Shown here: in pieces, positions 9,601-17,034 of the stretch
Position numbering within the stretch: position 1 is the first letter of the stretch
How the letters are laid out: every line of letters begins with the position of its first letter
Assembly: GCA_033794685.1 (NCBI GenBank)
Contig: JARAYZ010000001.1
DNA: 64,000 nucleotides
Strand: one strand, 5' to 3'
DNA from: Lentzea sp033794685
GTDB lineage: Bacteria; Actinomycetota; Actinomycetes; Mycobacteriales; Pseudonocardiaceae
Notes under the pieces: generated by a model
What the model saw: the letters and a program-made list of their open reading frames with translations, nothing else
What the model was told of the DNA's origin: nothing
The model's database searches: none
Program-made: the position numbers and the translations under genes

Positions 9601-9853
9601 GATCATCAAGTTCGCCAAGGGCAACGAGAACAAGGCCGCGACGCTCAGGGCCGCGGTGCCCGGTGCGGAACTGGTCGAGTCGGCCGACATGGGCGGCGCG
9701 GTCCAGTTGGTGATCGGCAAGGGCTTCGACGAGAAGGTCCAGGCGCCGAAGGCGGGTGGCCAGCAGGGCACCGCGCAGGGACAACCGCAAGGTCAGCCCG
9801 GCAACGATCTGTCCATTGTGAACGCGGCACAGGACCCCTGCGCGGCGAAGTGA
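6665..9853 (+). CDS. LytR-CpsA-Psr family cell-wall ligase with very long Pro-rich N-terminus
   Basis: The 1,062-aa type II membrane protein belongs to the LCP family, which transfers undecaprenyl-linked glycopolymers (arabinogalactan, teichoic or teichuronic acids) to peptidoglycan. The cytoplasmic part of about 570 residues is Pro, Arg and Gly rich, with many variants of a RRPVPGD/PSSNGVPRPPAPGE repeat. A basic linker leads to one transmembrane helix near residues 575-595. The LCP catalytic domain follows (LLVGSDTR, ARSDVIMLAHIP, SLPRDVRVD, FDRIKRQQGFL), then a C-terminal LytR_C domain near residues 935-1030 and a Gln/Gly tail. The arginines and aspartate of the lipid pyrophosphate pocket are retained. 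GTG 6665 was chosen because GGGAGA precedes it at normal distance. The N-terminus is far longer than the 20-150 residues usual in the family. Confidence 0.9.
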   Translation: MPDDPRRGGPSSRGDQDPQHDQPTGRRRRSMEGSGGLSVSELIEQHSRTNIPRPVPPGLPEEPTTGRRALPEPPAATGRRALPDPPVHQQQPPQAPRQQPPAAHRPGEQTGTRPRPEQAAPQNFTGDPAGRRRRNDAPAEPNGAGQRPRPAPGESTGPRPRPAQPPAQNPEQSGAYRVPGEQTGQRPRPDATGMQRRPVPGEQPGQPNGAVRRPAPQNGTPGAPPRRPVPGDVPSSNGVPRPPAPGEVSQPGPKRPPVPGDVAANGMPRPPAPGDPRRMPPGDAPSSNGVPRRPAPGGAPEAGLPNGTVRRPAPEANGAPPRRLMPGDAPSSSGIPRPPVPGEPNGLQRPPAPGGTPEGPAAGAPRRLLPGDAPSSAGIPRPPVPGEGPETGRRPMPPNGDVTGRQPMPSRAESSGPRPMPPRAESSGPRPIPGGLANRLNEPVDEPKADAPGPEATQIAPAAGVAKVEKREEMDPLSLTTEMEAIGDDVKKRREVDHTLARFSAVHDELLEQERQRKERRAKLMPWVKEGDDDDLVDEATQYAEPVAVSEEDGEQRPVGRTPQQRKLMRTARIGAIAAAAVVFTSTGIGWGAMKWADSKIQRIDALGGNSQAVQQAEKQLGDENFLLVGSDTRAGAKAGDNVGTQAQEGGARSDVIMLAHIPKDRKRMVIVSLPRDVRVDRPACRTYNPDNAQYAGPLAPAQGVMANSVYNDGGPECVANMMTQMTGLKINHFVSIDFNGFREMSTAIGGVEICTPTKIVDDELGVVIDKAGKHVLKGDQALSYVRARKVQAQGDSGTDFDRIKRQQGFLSAMLRQALSNEVLLSPTKLNNFINALTKSTVGDNIDVASLLELANSLQSLEAGRVSFVTMPHWTDEGPTKSNNDNIERLKDDDIKALFQTIIDGTPLPQEKTADPKPGDANAPAQQPGTLVDPKEVSIQVLNGDSTNDGAVGRTANQLQQQGFNVVKRGNAPEQAPKTIIKFAKGNENKAATLRAAVPGAELVESADMGGAVQLVIGKGFDEKVQAPKAGGQQGTAQGQPQGQPGNDLSIVNAAQDPCAAK

Positions 9854-9863
9854 TTCGCCTGGG

Positions 9864-9885
9864 GTTCACCTCGGGTTCATCCTGG
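9864..9885 (+). promoter_or_regulatory. PHO box (PhoP operator) upstream of phoU
   Basis: Two 11-nt direct repeats, GTTCACCTCGG and GTTCATCCTGG, stand head to tail. This is the actinomycete PHO box structure bound by phosphorylated PhoP under phosphate limitation. It ends 27 nt before the predicted -10 of phoU, the same distance as the box in front of pstS in this window. Confidence 0.75.
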
Positions 9886-9912
9886 CATGTCGCTGCCGCG
9901 ATGGTCGGGACG

Positions 9913-9918
9913 TAGGCT
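9913..9918 (+). promoter_or_regulatory. -10 element for leaderless phoU transcript
   Basis: TAGGCT ends 7 nt before the phoU ATG at 9926 with no Shine-Dalgarno, indicating a leaderless mRNA. The PHO box lies upstream. Confidence 0.6.
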
Positions 9919-9925
9919 GAGCGCC

Positions 9926-10591
9926 ATGCGCGAGGCCTACCACGACTCTCTAGAAGAGCTCGCCGAACGACTGGCCGACATGACCGGCATGGTCGCCGAG
10001 GCGATGCAGAACGCGACCGCAGCCCTGCTGCAGGCGGACCTCGGTCTGGCCGAGCAGGTCATCAGCGGTGACCAGAAGGTCGACGACGTCCGCTCCAGCA
10101 TCGAGGAGCAGTCGTACGCGCTGCTCGCGTTGCAGGCACCGGTCGCGACCGACCTGCGCACGGTGCTCGCGGTGATCCACGCCGCCGAGAGCGTCGAGCG
10201 CATGGGCGACCTGGCGCTGCACGTGGCCAAGGCCGCGCGCCGCCGGCACCCGGCGTCGGCGCTGCCCGAGGACGTTCAGCCGTACTTCAGCGAAATGGGC
10301 CAGATCGCGGTCAAGCTCGCGACCGAGGCCGCGGAGATCATCCGCAACAAGGACGTCGACCGCGCGCGTGCCCTCGAGGACGAGGACGACGCGATGGACG
10401 ACATCCACCGCCACCTGTTCTCCGTGATCATGGACAAGGAGTGGCAGCACGGCGTCGCCGCCGCGGTCGACGTGACGCTGCTCGGCCGCTTCTACGAGCG
10501 CTACGGCGACCACGCCGTGTCGGTCGCCAAGCGCACGGTCTTCGTCGTCACCGGCCGGATGCCCGGCTACGGTGGCGACGAGAACCTCTAA
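9926..10591 (+). CDS. phoU: Phosphate transport system regulator PhoU
   Basis: The 221-aa all-helical protein has two PhoU repeats with the family's metal-binding acidic motifs (EEQSYALLALQAPVATDLR in the first, YERYGDHAVSVAKR in the second). PhoU links the Pst transporter to the PhoR sensor kinase and damps the phosphate-starvation response when phosphate is plentiful. The start is ATG 9926, at leaderless distance from TAGGCT; an in-frame ATG at 9887 is less likely. The PHO box upstream suggests it is itself induced by PhoP. pstSCAB lies about 5 kb away on the opposite strand; phoR and phoP are not in the window. Confidence 0.93.
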   Translation: MREAYHDSLEELAERLADMTGMVAEAMQNATAALLQADLGLAEQVISGDQKVDDVRSSIEEQSYALLALQAPVATDLRTVLAVIHAAESVERMGDLALHVAKAARRRHPASALPEDVQPYFSEMGQIAVKLATEAAEIIRNKDVDRARALEDEDDAMDDIHRHLFSVIMDKEWQHGVAAAVDVTLLGRFYERYGDHAVSVAKRTVFVVTGRMPGYGGDENL

Positions 10592-10597
10592 AGTCCC

Positions 10598-11758
10598 TTA
10601 ACGAAACTGCCCATCGCGTTCGGCGACCAGCTCCGGATCGGCGTAAGCCTCGGAGAACTCGGCGAGCACGGTGGGCAGTTCTTCGTCCCACGTCGCCCGC
10701 GCCTCGTCACGCGGCAGGTCCCGCGCGTCGACGGTGAAGTACGCCCACGCCCGCACGATCTCGGGCAGCAGCGCCAGATCCGCGTCGGACACGTGCAGCT
10801 TGGCGGCCACGTCGAGGATCAGCACGGCGGTCAGCGACGCCGGTCCGTAGACGACGGGATCGCGGTTCTGTTCCACCGCAGAGGAAGCGACGATCCGCGC
10901 GAACGCCCGTGCAGCCTCGACGTCGGCGATTCCGTGCTCCGAGGCCAAGAACGCGTCGACGACCTCGTCCGTCCTTTCCGGACTGATCGTGGGGATCTCG
11001 TATTCCGTGGGCACCAGCGTGCTCACACGGGCGTCGGCGAGTGCGATCAGCTGCACGGGGTGGCGCACGTCCTCCTCGCCCATGAGGCCCTCCTCGGCCT
11101 CCTCGTCCGGCCCGTCCGCCCAGAACTGCTCGACGTCCGGCCACACGCGGTCGTAGACGTCGCTGGCGCTCAGGGCGGTGATCCCGTCGCGGAACGCGTC
11201 GGGCGTGGAGGCGATCATGTCCTCCAGCAGCGCGACGGTGCCCTCGTCCGGCGTCGAGAACAGCTCGATCGCGGTGGCCCCGAGCACCGGCTGGCGCATG
11301 AACAGCACGGTCTCGCCGACGCCCGCGCGTTCCTGGGTGATCGCGATGACCTCGACGTCTCCCAGCAGGTTCGTGACGAGGAAGGCGTCGCGGAAGTCCG
11401 GGACGGTGCCGGCGACGAACCACGGGGGCTCGGCGACACCGCGGGCCGCGACGACATCGGCGGCGGCGGCCGAGGCGGCCCGGTTTTCCTCGGAGCCCAC
11501 GCCGGAGAGCGCGCGCAACGCGGTGAGCGCCGCGGGGTCGTCCATCTCCTGCAGCGCCTCGATCAACGGCGCGGTGCCGGATCCGGCGAGCCAGAGCGTC
11601 GCGTAGAGCTCGCTGGCCCAGGCGTCCGCGAGCAACCAGGACTCCGAACGCACCGCGGCCGCCGACTCGAGCAACGCCCCGTACGGGGAGTTGTTCTCGG
11701 GCCTGCGGCCGGGCGCCTTGCCTTGCTTCTTCTTGCGGGACTTGCTTTGCGGGCTCAC
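10598..11758 (-). CDS. Conserved hypothetical protein, basic N-terminus
   Basis: The 386-aa soluble protein starts with a strongly basic segment (SKSRKKKQGKAPGRR). A helical, Ala- and Asp/Glu-rich body follows, with a central FLVTNLLGDVEVIAITQERAGVGETVLFMRQPVLG beta-rich part that could form a small ligand-binding or dimerisation domain. I do not recognise the family, and there is no signal peptide, membrane helix or known catalytic motif. The start is set at GTG 11758, because TAAATT ends 7 nt before it; a TTG three codons upstream is the only longer option. It converges on phoU with 6 bp between stops and no space for a terminator. Confidence 0.7.
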   Translation of the reverse strand: MSPQSKSRKKKQGKAPGRRPENNSPYGALLESAAAVRSESWLLADAWASELYATLWLAGSGTAPLIEALQEMDDPAALTALRALSGVGSEENRAASAAAADVVAARGVAEPPWFVAGTVPDFRDAFLVTNLLGDVEVIAITQERAGVGETVLFMRQPVLGATAIELFSTPDEGTVALLEDMIASTPDAFRDGITALSASDVYDRVWPDVEQFWADGPDEEAEEGLMGEEDVRHPVQLIALADARVSTLVPTEYEIPTISPERTDEVVDAFLASEHGIADVEAARAFARIVASSAVEQNRDPVVYGPASLTAVLILDVAAKLHVSDADLALLPEIVRAWAYFTVDARDLPRDEARATWDEELPTVLAEFSEAYADPELVAERDGQFR

Positions 11759-11765
11759 CCGCAGC

Positions 11766-11771
11766 AATTTA
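11766..11771 (-). promoter_or_regulatory. -10 element for leaderless gene at 10598-11758
   Basis: On the minus strand TAAATT ends 7 nt before the GTG start at 11758; no ribosome-binding sequence is present. Confidence 0.5.
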
Positions 11772-11818
11772 GTCCACCCCGCGGATTTGGCCGAACCGGC
11801 CGGAGATGTGCTCCTCCG

Positions 11819-12610
11819 TCAGGCCATCAGGGTGTTGAGCTCACCCGCGAGCTGCGCGGCGATGCGGGCGTTGTCGGCCGGAGCCTGGACCAACCAGTCC
11901 TGGCCGTCGGAACCTTTCCTCTTCTGCGTCAGGTAACGACCTTGGTCCGTGTCGAACCACGCGACCTGCGGCGCGCGGAGTTCCCGCCCGTCGCGTTTCC
12001 TCGCCACGACGCCGAACTGCCCGACCCTCAGGCGCGGGCGTTCGGAGATCGCTTCCAACGCCCTGGTCTGCGATTCGGCGGGTGACTGGGTGCGCACGCT
12101 GCTCAGATAGGAAGAGGCCTGGTAGTCCTCTTCTCGTCCGCGCTTCGGCTGTTCCTTCACCGGCCGCGGAATGCTCAACGACTGTCCTGGGCCTGGTCGC
12201 TCGTTCGGCACGAGGTCCACAACGGACCGGATGAGCTGCGGCGCGCGGATCAGGTCGACCTTCATCATGCGGTCGTCCAGCACGGCGAGGGCGGCCTGTT
12301 CACCGGCCGCCCCACCTCTCGCGAGCAACTGCACGTCGCGGTCGGGGTCGAACATCGCGATGGCGTTGACCCCGAACTCGAAGCGGACCAGCAAGGTCAG
12401 CGCTTCCTCGATCTCCCCCACGACTCGGCCTCGGCGCGCCAGACCGCGGTTGCCCAGTTCGTTGTAGACCGCGTTGCGAATGCTGCGGCGTTCGTCGTCG
12501 GTCTGCCCGAAGTAGGGAAAGTCGAACGGGTACGGGCGGCTACCGAGCCTGAGGTCCTCCCAGAGGATGTCGGCAGCCGCGTGGGACAGCGAGAACGAGT
12601 ACACCGTCAC
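11819..12610 (-). CDS. espG: EspG-family type VII secretion chaperone
   Basis: The 263-aa protein matches EspG in length and pattern: an early FSLSHAAADILWEDLRLG segment, then a central sheet (EALTLLVRFEFGVNAIAMFD, RDVQLLARGGAAGEQAALAVLDD) and a C-terminal block QVAWFDTDQGRYLTQKR with terminal helix. EspG proteins bind the hydrophobic tip of PE-PPE dimers in the cytosol and keep ESX substrates soluble for export. Its ATG overlaps the stop of the PPE-like gene (ATGA), so the two are translationally coupled and the PPE-like protein is the expected client. No ESX membrane components occur in the window. Confidence 0.85.
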   Translation of the reverse strand: MTVYSFSLSHAAADILWEDLRLGSRPYPFDFPYFGQTDDERRSIRNAVYNELGNRGLARRGRVVGEIEEALTLLVRFEFGVNAIAMFDPDRDVQLLARGGAAGEQAALAVLDDRMMKVDLIRAPQLIRSVVDLVPNERPGPGQSLSIPRPVKEQPKRGREEDYQASSYLSSVRTQSPAESQTRALEAISERPRLRVGQFGVVARKRDGRELRAPQVAWFDTDQGRYLTQKRKGSDGQDWLVQAPADNARIAAQLAGELNTLMA

Positions 12611-14127
12611 CCACCGATCACCGGCGGCGCGACCATCGTGTTGTCACCGAAGACGTCGTCCGCCTCGACTAGGTAGGACGGAGCCTTGTGCTCGAGGTCG
12701 TCGTCGCCCTGCCCCTTGCCGGCGCCTGCACCCATTCCGCCGCCCATGCCACCCGCACCGGAGGGGCCGCCACGTCCCGCGGCACCCGAGCCGGAGGGAC
12801 CGAACCCTCCCTGCTGGTTGCCCATGACGCCGGCGGAACCGCCGGGCCCGAAGCCCGCCTTGGCCGCCGCTGCTCCGCCGAAGTTGCCAGCCGCGCCAGG
12901 ACCGCCGCCAGGGCCGCCCCCACGACCGCCGCCGCCTGCGCCACCTCCGGCACCACCGCCAGCGCCGCCGCCGGCCCCGCCCTGACGTCCGCCGCCGGGA
13001 CCCTGCTGACCGGAGAGACCAGGGCCGGTTCGTCCAGGCAGGCCGGGGCGACCCGGGCCGTTCGGTCCGATGGGAAGCCCTGTGCCGCCAGGGCCGTTGG
13101 CGTTGGTCAGGCCGTTCTGGCCCGTCTGGCCGCCCTGCCCTCCTGGCTGGTACGTCGACCCACCGGGACCGACCTGCGACAGGTTCGTCGAGCCGTTGTC
13201 ACCGCCCTGTCCCACTCCGCTCGGCGGGGTGTAGCCGCCCGGCGGGGTGTTCGGCCGGCTCGGGGGAGGGCTGAAGGGCGGGGGTGGGGGCGTGGGAGGA
13301 GGCGTGGGCGGGGGCGTGGGACCGCCGCTGTCCGCCACGGTGGGCGGCGCCGCGAACGCGGGCATCGTGGCACTCGACTGCTGGAAGCTGCTCGACATGG
13401 TCGACATGACCTGAGCGGCGTCCTCGTGGGCCTTCTGCTTCTCGTCGAACTTCGCCTGGATCTTGTCGACCGTGTCGGCCACCTCCCAGGGAGGAGCGGA
13501 GAAGAAGTCCCTCAACGCGTCCTTGGTGCTGTACTGAACCGGCGCCGGCATGCTGTGCTTCGCCAGGCTCGCGGCCTGCTCCTGCTGGGAGAGCTGGTTA
13601 CCGGTGAGCTGCGCGGCCTGAGCCGCGTTGCCCGACCACGCGGCAACGTTGGTGAAGTACCCCTGCGCCTTGCTCGCCGCCACACCGTCCCAGGAGTCGC
13701 CCGCGACCGTGGTCGCGTTCTGCAGGTCGGCCTGCAGGGTGGCCAGCGTGTTGCCGATCCGGTTGAACGCGGCCCCCTGGGCGTTCGCCGTGCCGGGCTC
13801 CATGTTGTCCGTGACCATGGCCTTGAGCTGGTCGTGCGGATAGCCCATGTAGTACGAGCACGCACTGCTCATCGGCGGCCGGTACGTCTCGACCTGCTGC
13901 CGGAGTTCGCGGTTCTGGTCCTCGCGGTACTGGTTCGCCTGCGCCTTGTACTTGAAGTAGTCGGCGATGCTGTTGAACTGACCGAAGAAGCCGGGGTCGT
14001 TCTTCCGCCCCTCTTCCCACTCCCGCATCAGCTCGGCTTCGCGGTCCCCGGCGTAGGTGGACTGCCGCGCCTGGCTGTTCGGCTGCGGCGCGCTCTGCGG
14101 ACCAGTCGTCGCATTCGGATACGTCAT
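12607..14127 (-). CDS. PPE/WXG-like secreted protein with Pro-Gly-rich tail
   Basis: The 506-aa protein has an N-terminal helical domain of about 230 residues with a W-D-G turn (residues 146-148) of the WXG100/PPE kind and paired long helices (YFKYKAQANQYREDQNRELRQQ; NAAQAAQLTGNQLSQQEQAA). A low-complexity Pro-, Gly- and Gln-rich region of about 230 residues follows, then a short conserved acidic C-terminus (PSYLVEADDVFGDN). This is the standard build of Pseudonocardiaceae PPE-domain proteins, exported by an ESX system and acting at or outside the envelope. It is coupled to espG by an ATGA overlap. It lacks the strict N-terminal PPE tripeptide, so the PPE label rests on architecture and the espG partner. 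Confidence 0.75.
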   Translation of the reverse strand: MTYPNATTGPQSAPQPNSQARQSTYAGDREAELMREWEEGRKNDPGFFGQFNSIADYFKYKAQANQYREDQNRELRQQVETYRPPMSSACSYYMGYPHDQLKAMVTDNMEPGTANAQGAAFNRIGNTLATLQADLQNATTVAGDSWDGVAASKAQGYFTNVAAWSGNAAQAAQLTGNQLSQQEQAASLAKHSMPAPVQYSTKDALRDFFSAPPWEVADTVDKIQAKFDEKQKAHEDAAQVMSTMSSSFQQSSATMPAFAAPPTVADSGGPTPPPTPPPTPPPPPFSPPPSRPNTPPGGYTPPSGVGQGGDNGSTNLSQVGPGGSTYQPGGQGGQTGQNGLTNANGPGGTGLPIGPNGPGRPGLPGRTGPGLSGQQGPGGGRQGGAGGGAGGGAGGGAGGGGRGGGPGGGPGAAGNFGGAAAAKAGFGPGGSAGVMGNQQGGFGPSGSGAAGRGGPSGAGGMGGGMGAGAGKGQGDDDLEHKAPSYLVEADDVFGDNTMVAPPVIGG

Positions 14128-14142
14128 GGCTCCCCCTCCGAA

Positions 14143-14676
14143 CTACGGCAGATTCGGCTCGATCGCCTCGGCGACGCTCTGCGACGCCGCGCAGGACCCT
14201 TCCAGGCCAGGACCACTTGAATTGACGTCAACGCGTGAAGTAGCCGTTAGGCCGATAGAGACCGCACACGAAAAAGAAGAAAGCGTCTTCTTGATCAGCT
14301 TGGCCTCATGCGTTCCCACCTTGATGTCAGATGGCTCCGAGTTCGGCCCCAGCACATAGTCTTTGAGGCCCTGAGTCGCATAGGTACCGAGCCTGACAAG
14401 CGTACGATCCTCAGTGCGCCACTGGCAGCTGTTCGCATCCACTTTTTCCGCAGCCGTCAGTTTGAGCCTGGCCACATCAGCCGCCTTCAACAGCGAACAC
14501 GGGTCGACGTTCGCAATGCCGCTGCCGCTGTTACTGGACGACGAGGCAGGCGAACTCGCGGTGGTCGCCGATGGCGTGTCTCCAGGAGTCGCCTTGCCAG
14601 GTTCTTCGCTGGAGCACCCAGAGAGCGCGAGCCCGAGAACAGCGACCGGCAAGACAACGCGTAGCTTCAAAATCAT
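14143..14676 (-). CDS. DUF3558 lipoprotein
   Basis: The 177-aa protein has a lipoprotein signal peptide (VVLPVAVLGLALSGCSS, acylated Cys near residue 21). A Ser/Thr/Ala/Pro linker follows, then a DUF3558 domain that begins with the typical VDPCSLL and includes NSCQWRTED and a late SFSCAVSIGLTATSRVDV strand. Four extracytoplasmic cysteines could form two disulphides. DUF3558 lipoproteins are common next to espG and PPE-like genes in this order, but their role is unknown. Start codon is either ATG 14676 or GTG 14682; the latter is 9 bp from the preceding stop. Confidence 0.85.
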   Translation of the reverse strand: MILKLRVVLPVAVLGLALSGCSSEEPGKATPGDTPSATTASSPASSSSNSGSGIANVDPCSLLKAADVARLKLTAAEKVDANSCQWRTEDRTLVRLGTYATQGLKDYVLGPNSEPSDIKVGTHEAKLIKKTLSSFSCAVSIGLTATSRVDVNSSGPGLEGSCAASQSVAEAIEPNLP

Positions 14677-14691
14677 GATCACCAGTGGCTT

Positions 14692-15099
14692 TCAGTCGGT
14701 GTTCCGGAAGGAGCTCGCGTTACTGCTGTCGACATTCTCATATGTCTGAAGAACCGTCTTCATCGCCGCAAGCGCGTCATCAAGCGCAGTCTTCAACTGC
14801 TCGATCGCGGGAACGATACCTGTAGTTCCCGCCCCACCCGTGGCGCCTTCATGGTTGTACCTGCTCAGCGTCTTTCCATCCGGACTCGTACCGAGCTTTG
14901 TCTCTTGAACAACATCGTTCAAGTCCTGGTCCATGGCGTAGACGTCGTCCAACGCTCGCTGGATGGCGGCGACGTAGGCCTTGGCGCCTTCCTGGCTGAC
15001 CTTGAACCCGCCCGACGAGGCCGCGTCCTTCAAGCCCCGCATGCTTTCGGTCATCGACTGCATCGACGCCTGGCTCCACGCGCCGTCCGCTGGCCGCAC
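14692..15099 (-). CDS. Small WXG-like helical protein, first gene of the EspG cassette
   Basis: The 135-aa protein is almost entirely helical: an N-terminal helix pair around SMQSMTESMRGLKDAASSGGFKVS, a helix KAYVAAIQRALDDVYAMDQDLNDVVQETK, a flexible Gly/Thr loop, and a C-terminal helix TALDDALAAMKTVLQTYENVD. It has no signal peptide. The size and helical hairpin layout resemble ESX substrate or EsxA-like proteins of Pseudonocardiaceae, though no canonical WXG is seen. It starts with GTG and is 9-15 bp from the DUF3558 lipoprotein gene, so it probably heads a four-gene operon with the lipoprotein, PPE-like protein and EspG. Confidence 0.65.
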   Translation of the reverse strand: MRPADGAWSQASMQSMTESMRGLKDAASSGGFKVSQEGAKAYVAAIQRALDDVYAMDQDLNDVVQETKLGTSPDGKTLSRYNHEGATGGAGTTGIVPAIEQLKTALDDALAAMKTVLQTYENVDSSNASSFRNTD

Positions 15100-15269
15100 G
15101 ACTACCCCCTGTGCTCACACGCTCCCGGACAGGACCGTACCGCCATCTGGCGGGGTCTGTCCCGGCTATGACGACACAAGTACCGGTGTGGGTTTCACCA
15201 ATCAAGGAAGTCCACGCGATAACGACTACTACTGCCGGTTCGAATTCCAACCGAGGCCAGGGAAACGAA

Positions 15270-15301
15270 AACCGGCCTGGGCGTGCATGCCCAGGCCGGT
15301 T
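15270..15301 (-). terminator. Rho-independent terminator of the pst operon
   Basis: A perfect 13-bp stem (AACCGGCCTGGGC at 15270-15282, complement at 15289-15301) with a 6-nt loop is followed, reading the minus strand, by TTTCGTTTCCC. It lies 32 bp beyond the pstB stop. Confidence 0.85.
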
Positions 15302-15332
15302 GACAGCTCTGCACGAGCCTCGCGCCGCGGAT

Positions 15333-16109
15333 TTAGCCGAACCGGCCCGAGATGTAGTCCTCGGTCGCCTTCTGGGTGGGGTTGGAGAAGATCTTCTCCG
15401 TGTCGTCCACCTCGATCAGCTGCCCCGGCTGACCGACACCCAGCAGGTTGAAGAACGCGGTCTGGTCCGACACACGCGCGGCCTGCTGCATGTTGTGAGT
15501 CACGATGACGATCGTGTACTCCTTCTTCAGTTCCGTGATCAGGTCCTCGATCGCCAGCGTGGAGATCGGGTCCAGGGCCGAGCAGGGCTCGTCCATGAGC
15601 AGCACGTCGGGCTGCACCGCGATGGCACGCGCGATGCACAGACGCTGCTGCTGACCACCGGAGAGACCGCCGCCCGGCTTGTCGAGCCGGTCCTTGACCT
15701 CGTTCCAGAGGTTGGCGCCGCGCAACGAGCGCTCCGCCACCTCGTCGAGCTTCTTCTTGTCCTTCACACCCGAGAGCCGCAGGCCCGCCACCACGTTGTC
15801 GCGGATGGACATCGTGGGGAACGGGTTGGGGCGCTGGAACACCATGCCGATGGTGCGGCGCACCTCGACCGGGTCCACGGTGGACGTGTAGATGTCCTCG
15901 CCGTCGAGCAGCACCTTGCCCTCGACGCGGGCGCCGGGGGCTACCTCGTGCATGCGGTTGAGCGACCGGAGCACGGTCGACTTGCCGCAACCCGAGGGGC
16001 CGATGAACGCGGTGACGTTCTTCGGCGGCACCGCGAGCGAGACGTTCTCCACGGCGTGGAACTTGCCGTAGAAGAGGTTCAGGTCCTTGATGTCGAGTCG
16101 CTTGGCCAT
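15333..16109 (-). CDS. pstB: Phosphate ABC transporter ATP-binding protein PstB
   Basis: The 258-aa ATPase drives high-affinity phosphate import. Walker A is GPSGCGKST, the Q-loop follows in GMVFQRPNPFPT, the signature is LSGGQQQRLCIARA and Walker B is VLLMDEPCSALDP; the switch His is in VTHNMQQ. The substrate-specific landmarks of PstB are present, including MSIRDNVVAGLRL and the C-terminal NPTQKATEDYISGRFG ending. It follows pstA with a 10-bp gap and is the last gene of pstSCAB, with a strong terminator just beyond. Confidence 0.97.
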   Translation of the reverse strand: MAKRLDIKDLNLFYGKFHAVENVSLAVPPKNVTAFIGPSGCGKSTVLRSLNRMHEVAPGARVEGKVLLDGEDIYTSTVDPVEVRRTIGMVFQRPNPFPTMSIRDNVVAGLRLSGVKDKKKLDEVAERSLRGANLWNEVKDRLDKPGGGLSGGQQQRLCIARAIAVQPDVLLMDEPCSALDPISTLAIEDLITELKKEYTIVIVTHNMQQAARVSDQTAFFNLLGVGQPGQLIEVDDTEKIFSNPTQKATEDYISGRFG

Positions 16110-16119
16110 GTCCGCCCGC

Positions 16120-17034
16120 TCACTTCGTCTTCGGCGCCAGCGCCCGCGAGATCACGGTCGCCAGGAGGTTGAACAGGGTGATGAGGACGACGAGGGTGAT
16201 CGCCGCGCCCCAGATGCGGTCGAAGCCCGCCGCCGTCGGGTTGTTCCGCTCGTTCACCATCATCAACGGCAGCGACGCCATCGGGCCGTCGAAGAGGTTG
16301 TAGTTGATGAACGGCGCGTACGCGGCGAGCACCAGCACCGGCGCGGTCTCGCCCATGACGCGGGCGAGCGCCAGCATGATGCCGGTCAGGATGCCGGACA
16401 GCGCGGTCGGGATGACGATCTTGACGATCGTCTTCCACTTCGGGATGCCCAGCGCGTACGAGGCTTCGCGCAGTTCGTCCGGGACGATCTTGAGCATCTC
16501 CTCGGTCGTGCGCACGATGACCGGCACCATCAGCAGCACCAGGGCGAGCGACACGGCGAGCGCACTGCGGCCGAGGCCGAAGTACGTGATCCACACGGTG
16601 TAGACGAAGAGCGCCGCGACGATCGACGGGACGCCGGTGAGGATGTCGACCATGAACGTCGTGGCCTTCGCCAGCTTCGAGCGGCCGCCGTACTCGACGA
16701 GGTAGATGGCGATCATGATGCCGATCGGCACCGAGATCACGGCGCAGACGAGGCCTTGGACCAGCGTGCCGTAGATCGCGTGGTACGCGCCGCCACCCTG
16801 CTGGCGAGCCAGCAGGCCGGACATCGACTTCTGCCACCAGTCACCGTCGAGGATGACCGGGAATCCGCGCTGGATCACGGTGTACAGCACCCACACCAGC
16901 GGGATGATCGCGATCAGGAACGCGCCCCACACGAGCGCGGTGGCGATGCCGTTCTTGATCTGGCGGGAGGTGCTGACCTTCTGGAACGTCGGCGGCGTCG
17001 CGAGGCGCGTGGGGTCCGCGAGGTTGGTGCTCAC
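16120..17034 (-). CDS. pstA: Phosphate ABC transporter permease PstA
   Basis: The 304-aa permease has six predicted transmembrane helices and the ABC permease coupling (EAA) loop in EEMLKIVPDELREASYALGIPKWKTI. The N-terminal cytoplasmic tail of about 35 residues is hydrophilic. Together with PstC it forms the membrane channel for phosphate. Its ATG overlaps the pstC stop (ATGA), so both subunits are translationally coupled. Confidence 0.96.
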   Translation of the reverse strand: MSTNLADPTRLATPPTFQKVSTSRQIKNGIATALVWGAFLIAIIPLVWVLYTVIQRGFPVILDGDWWQKSMSGLLARQQGGGAYHAIYGTLVQGLVCAVISVPIGIMIAIYLVEYGGRSKLAKATTFMVDILTGVPSIVAALFVYTVWITYFGLGRSALAVSLALVLLMVPVIVRTTEEMLKIVPDELREASYALGIPKWKTIVKIVIPTALSGILTGIMLALARVMGETAPVLVLAAYAPFINYNLFDGPMASLPLMMVNERNNPTAAGFDRIWGAAITLVVLITLFNLLATVISRALAPKTK

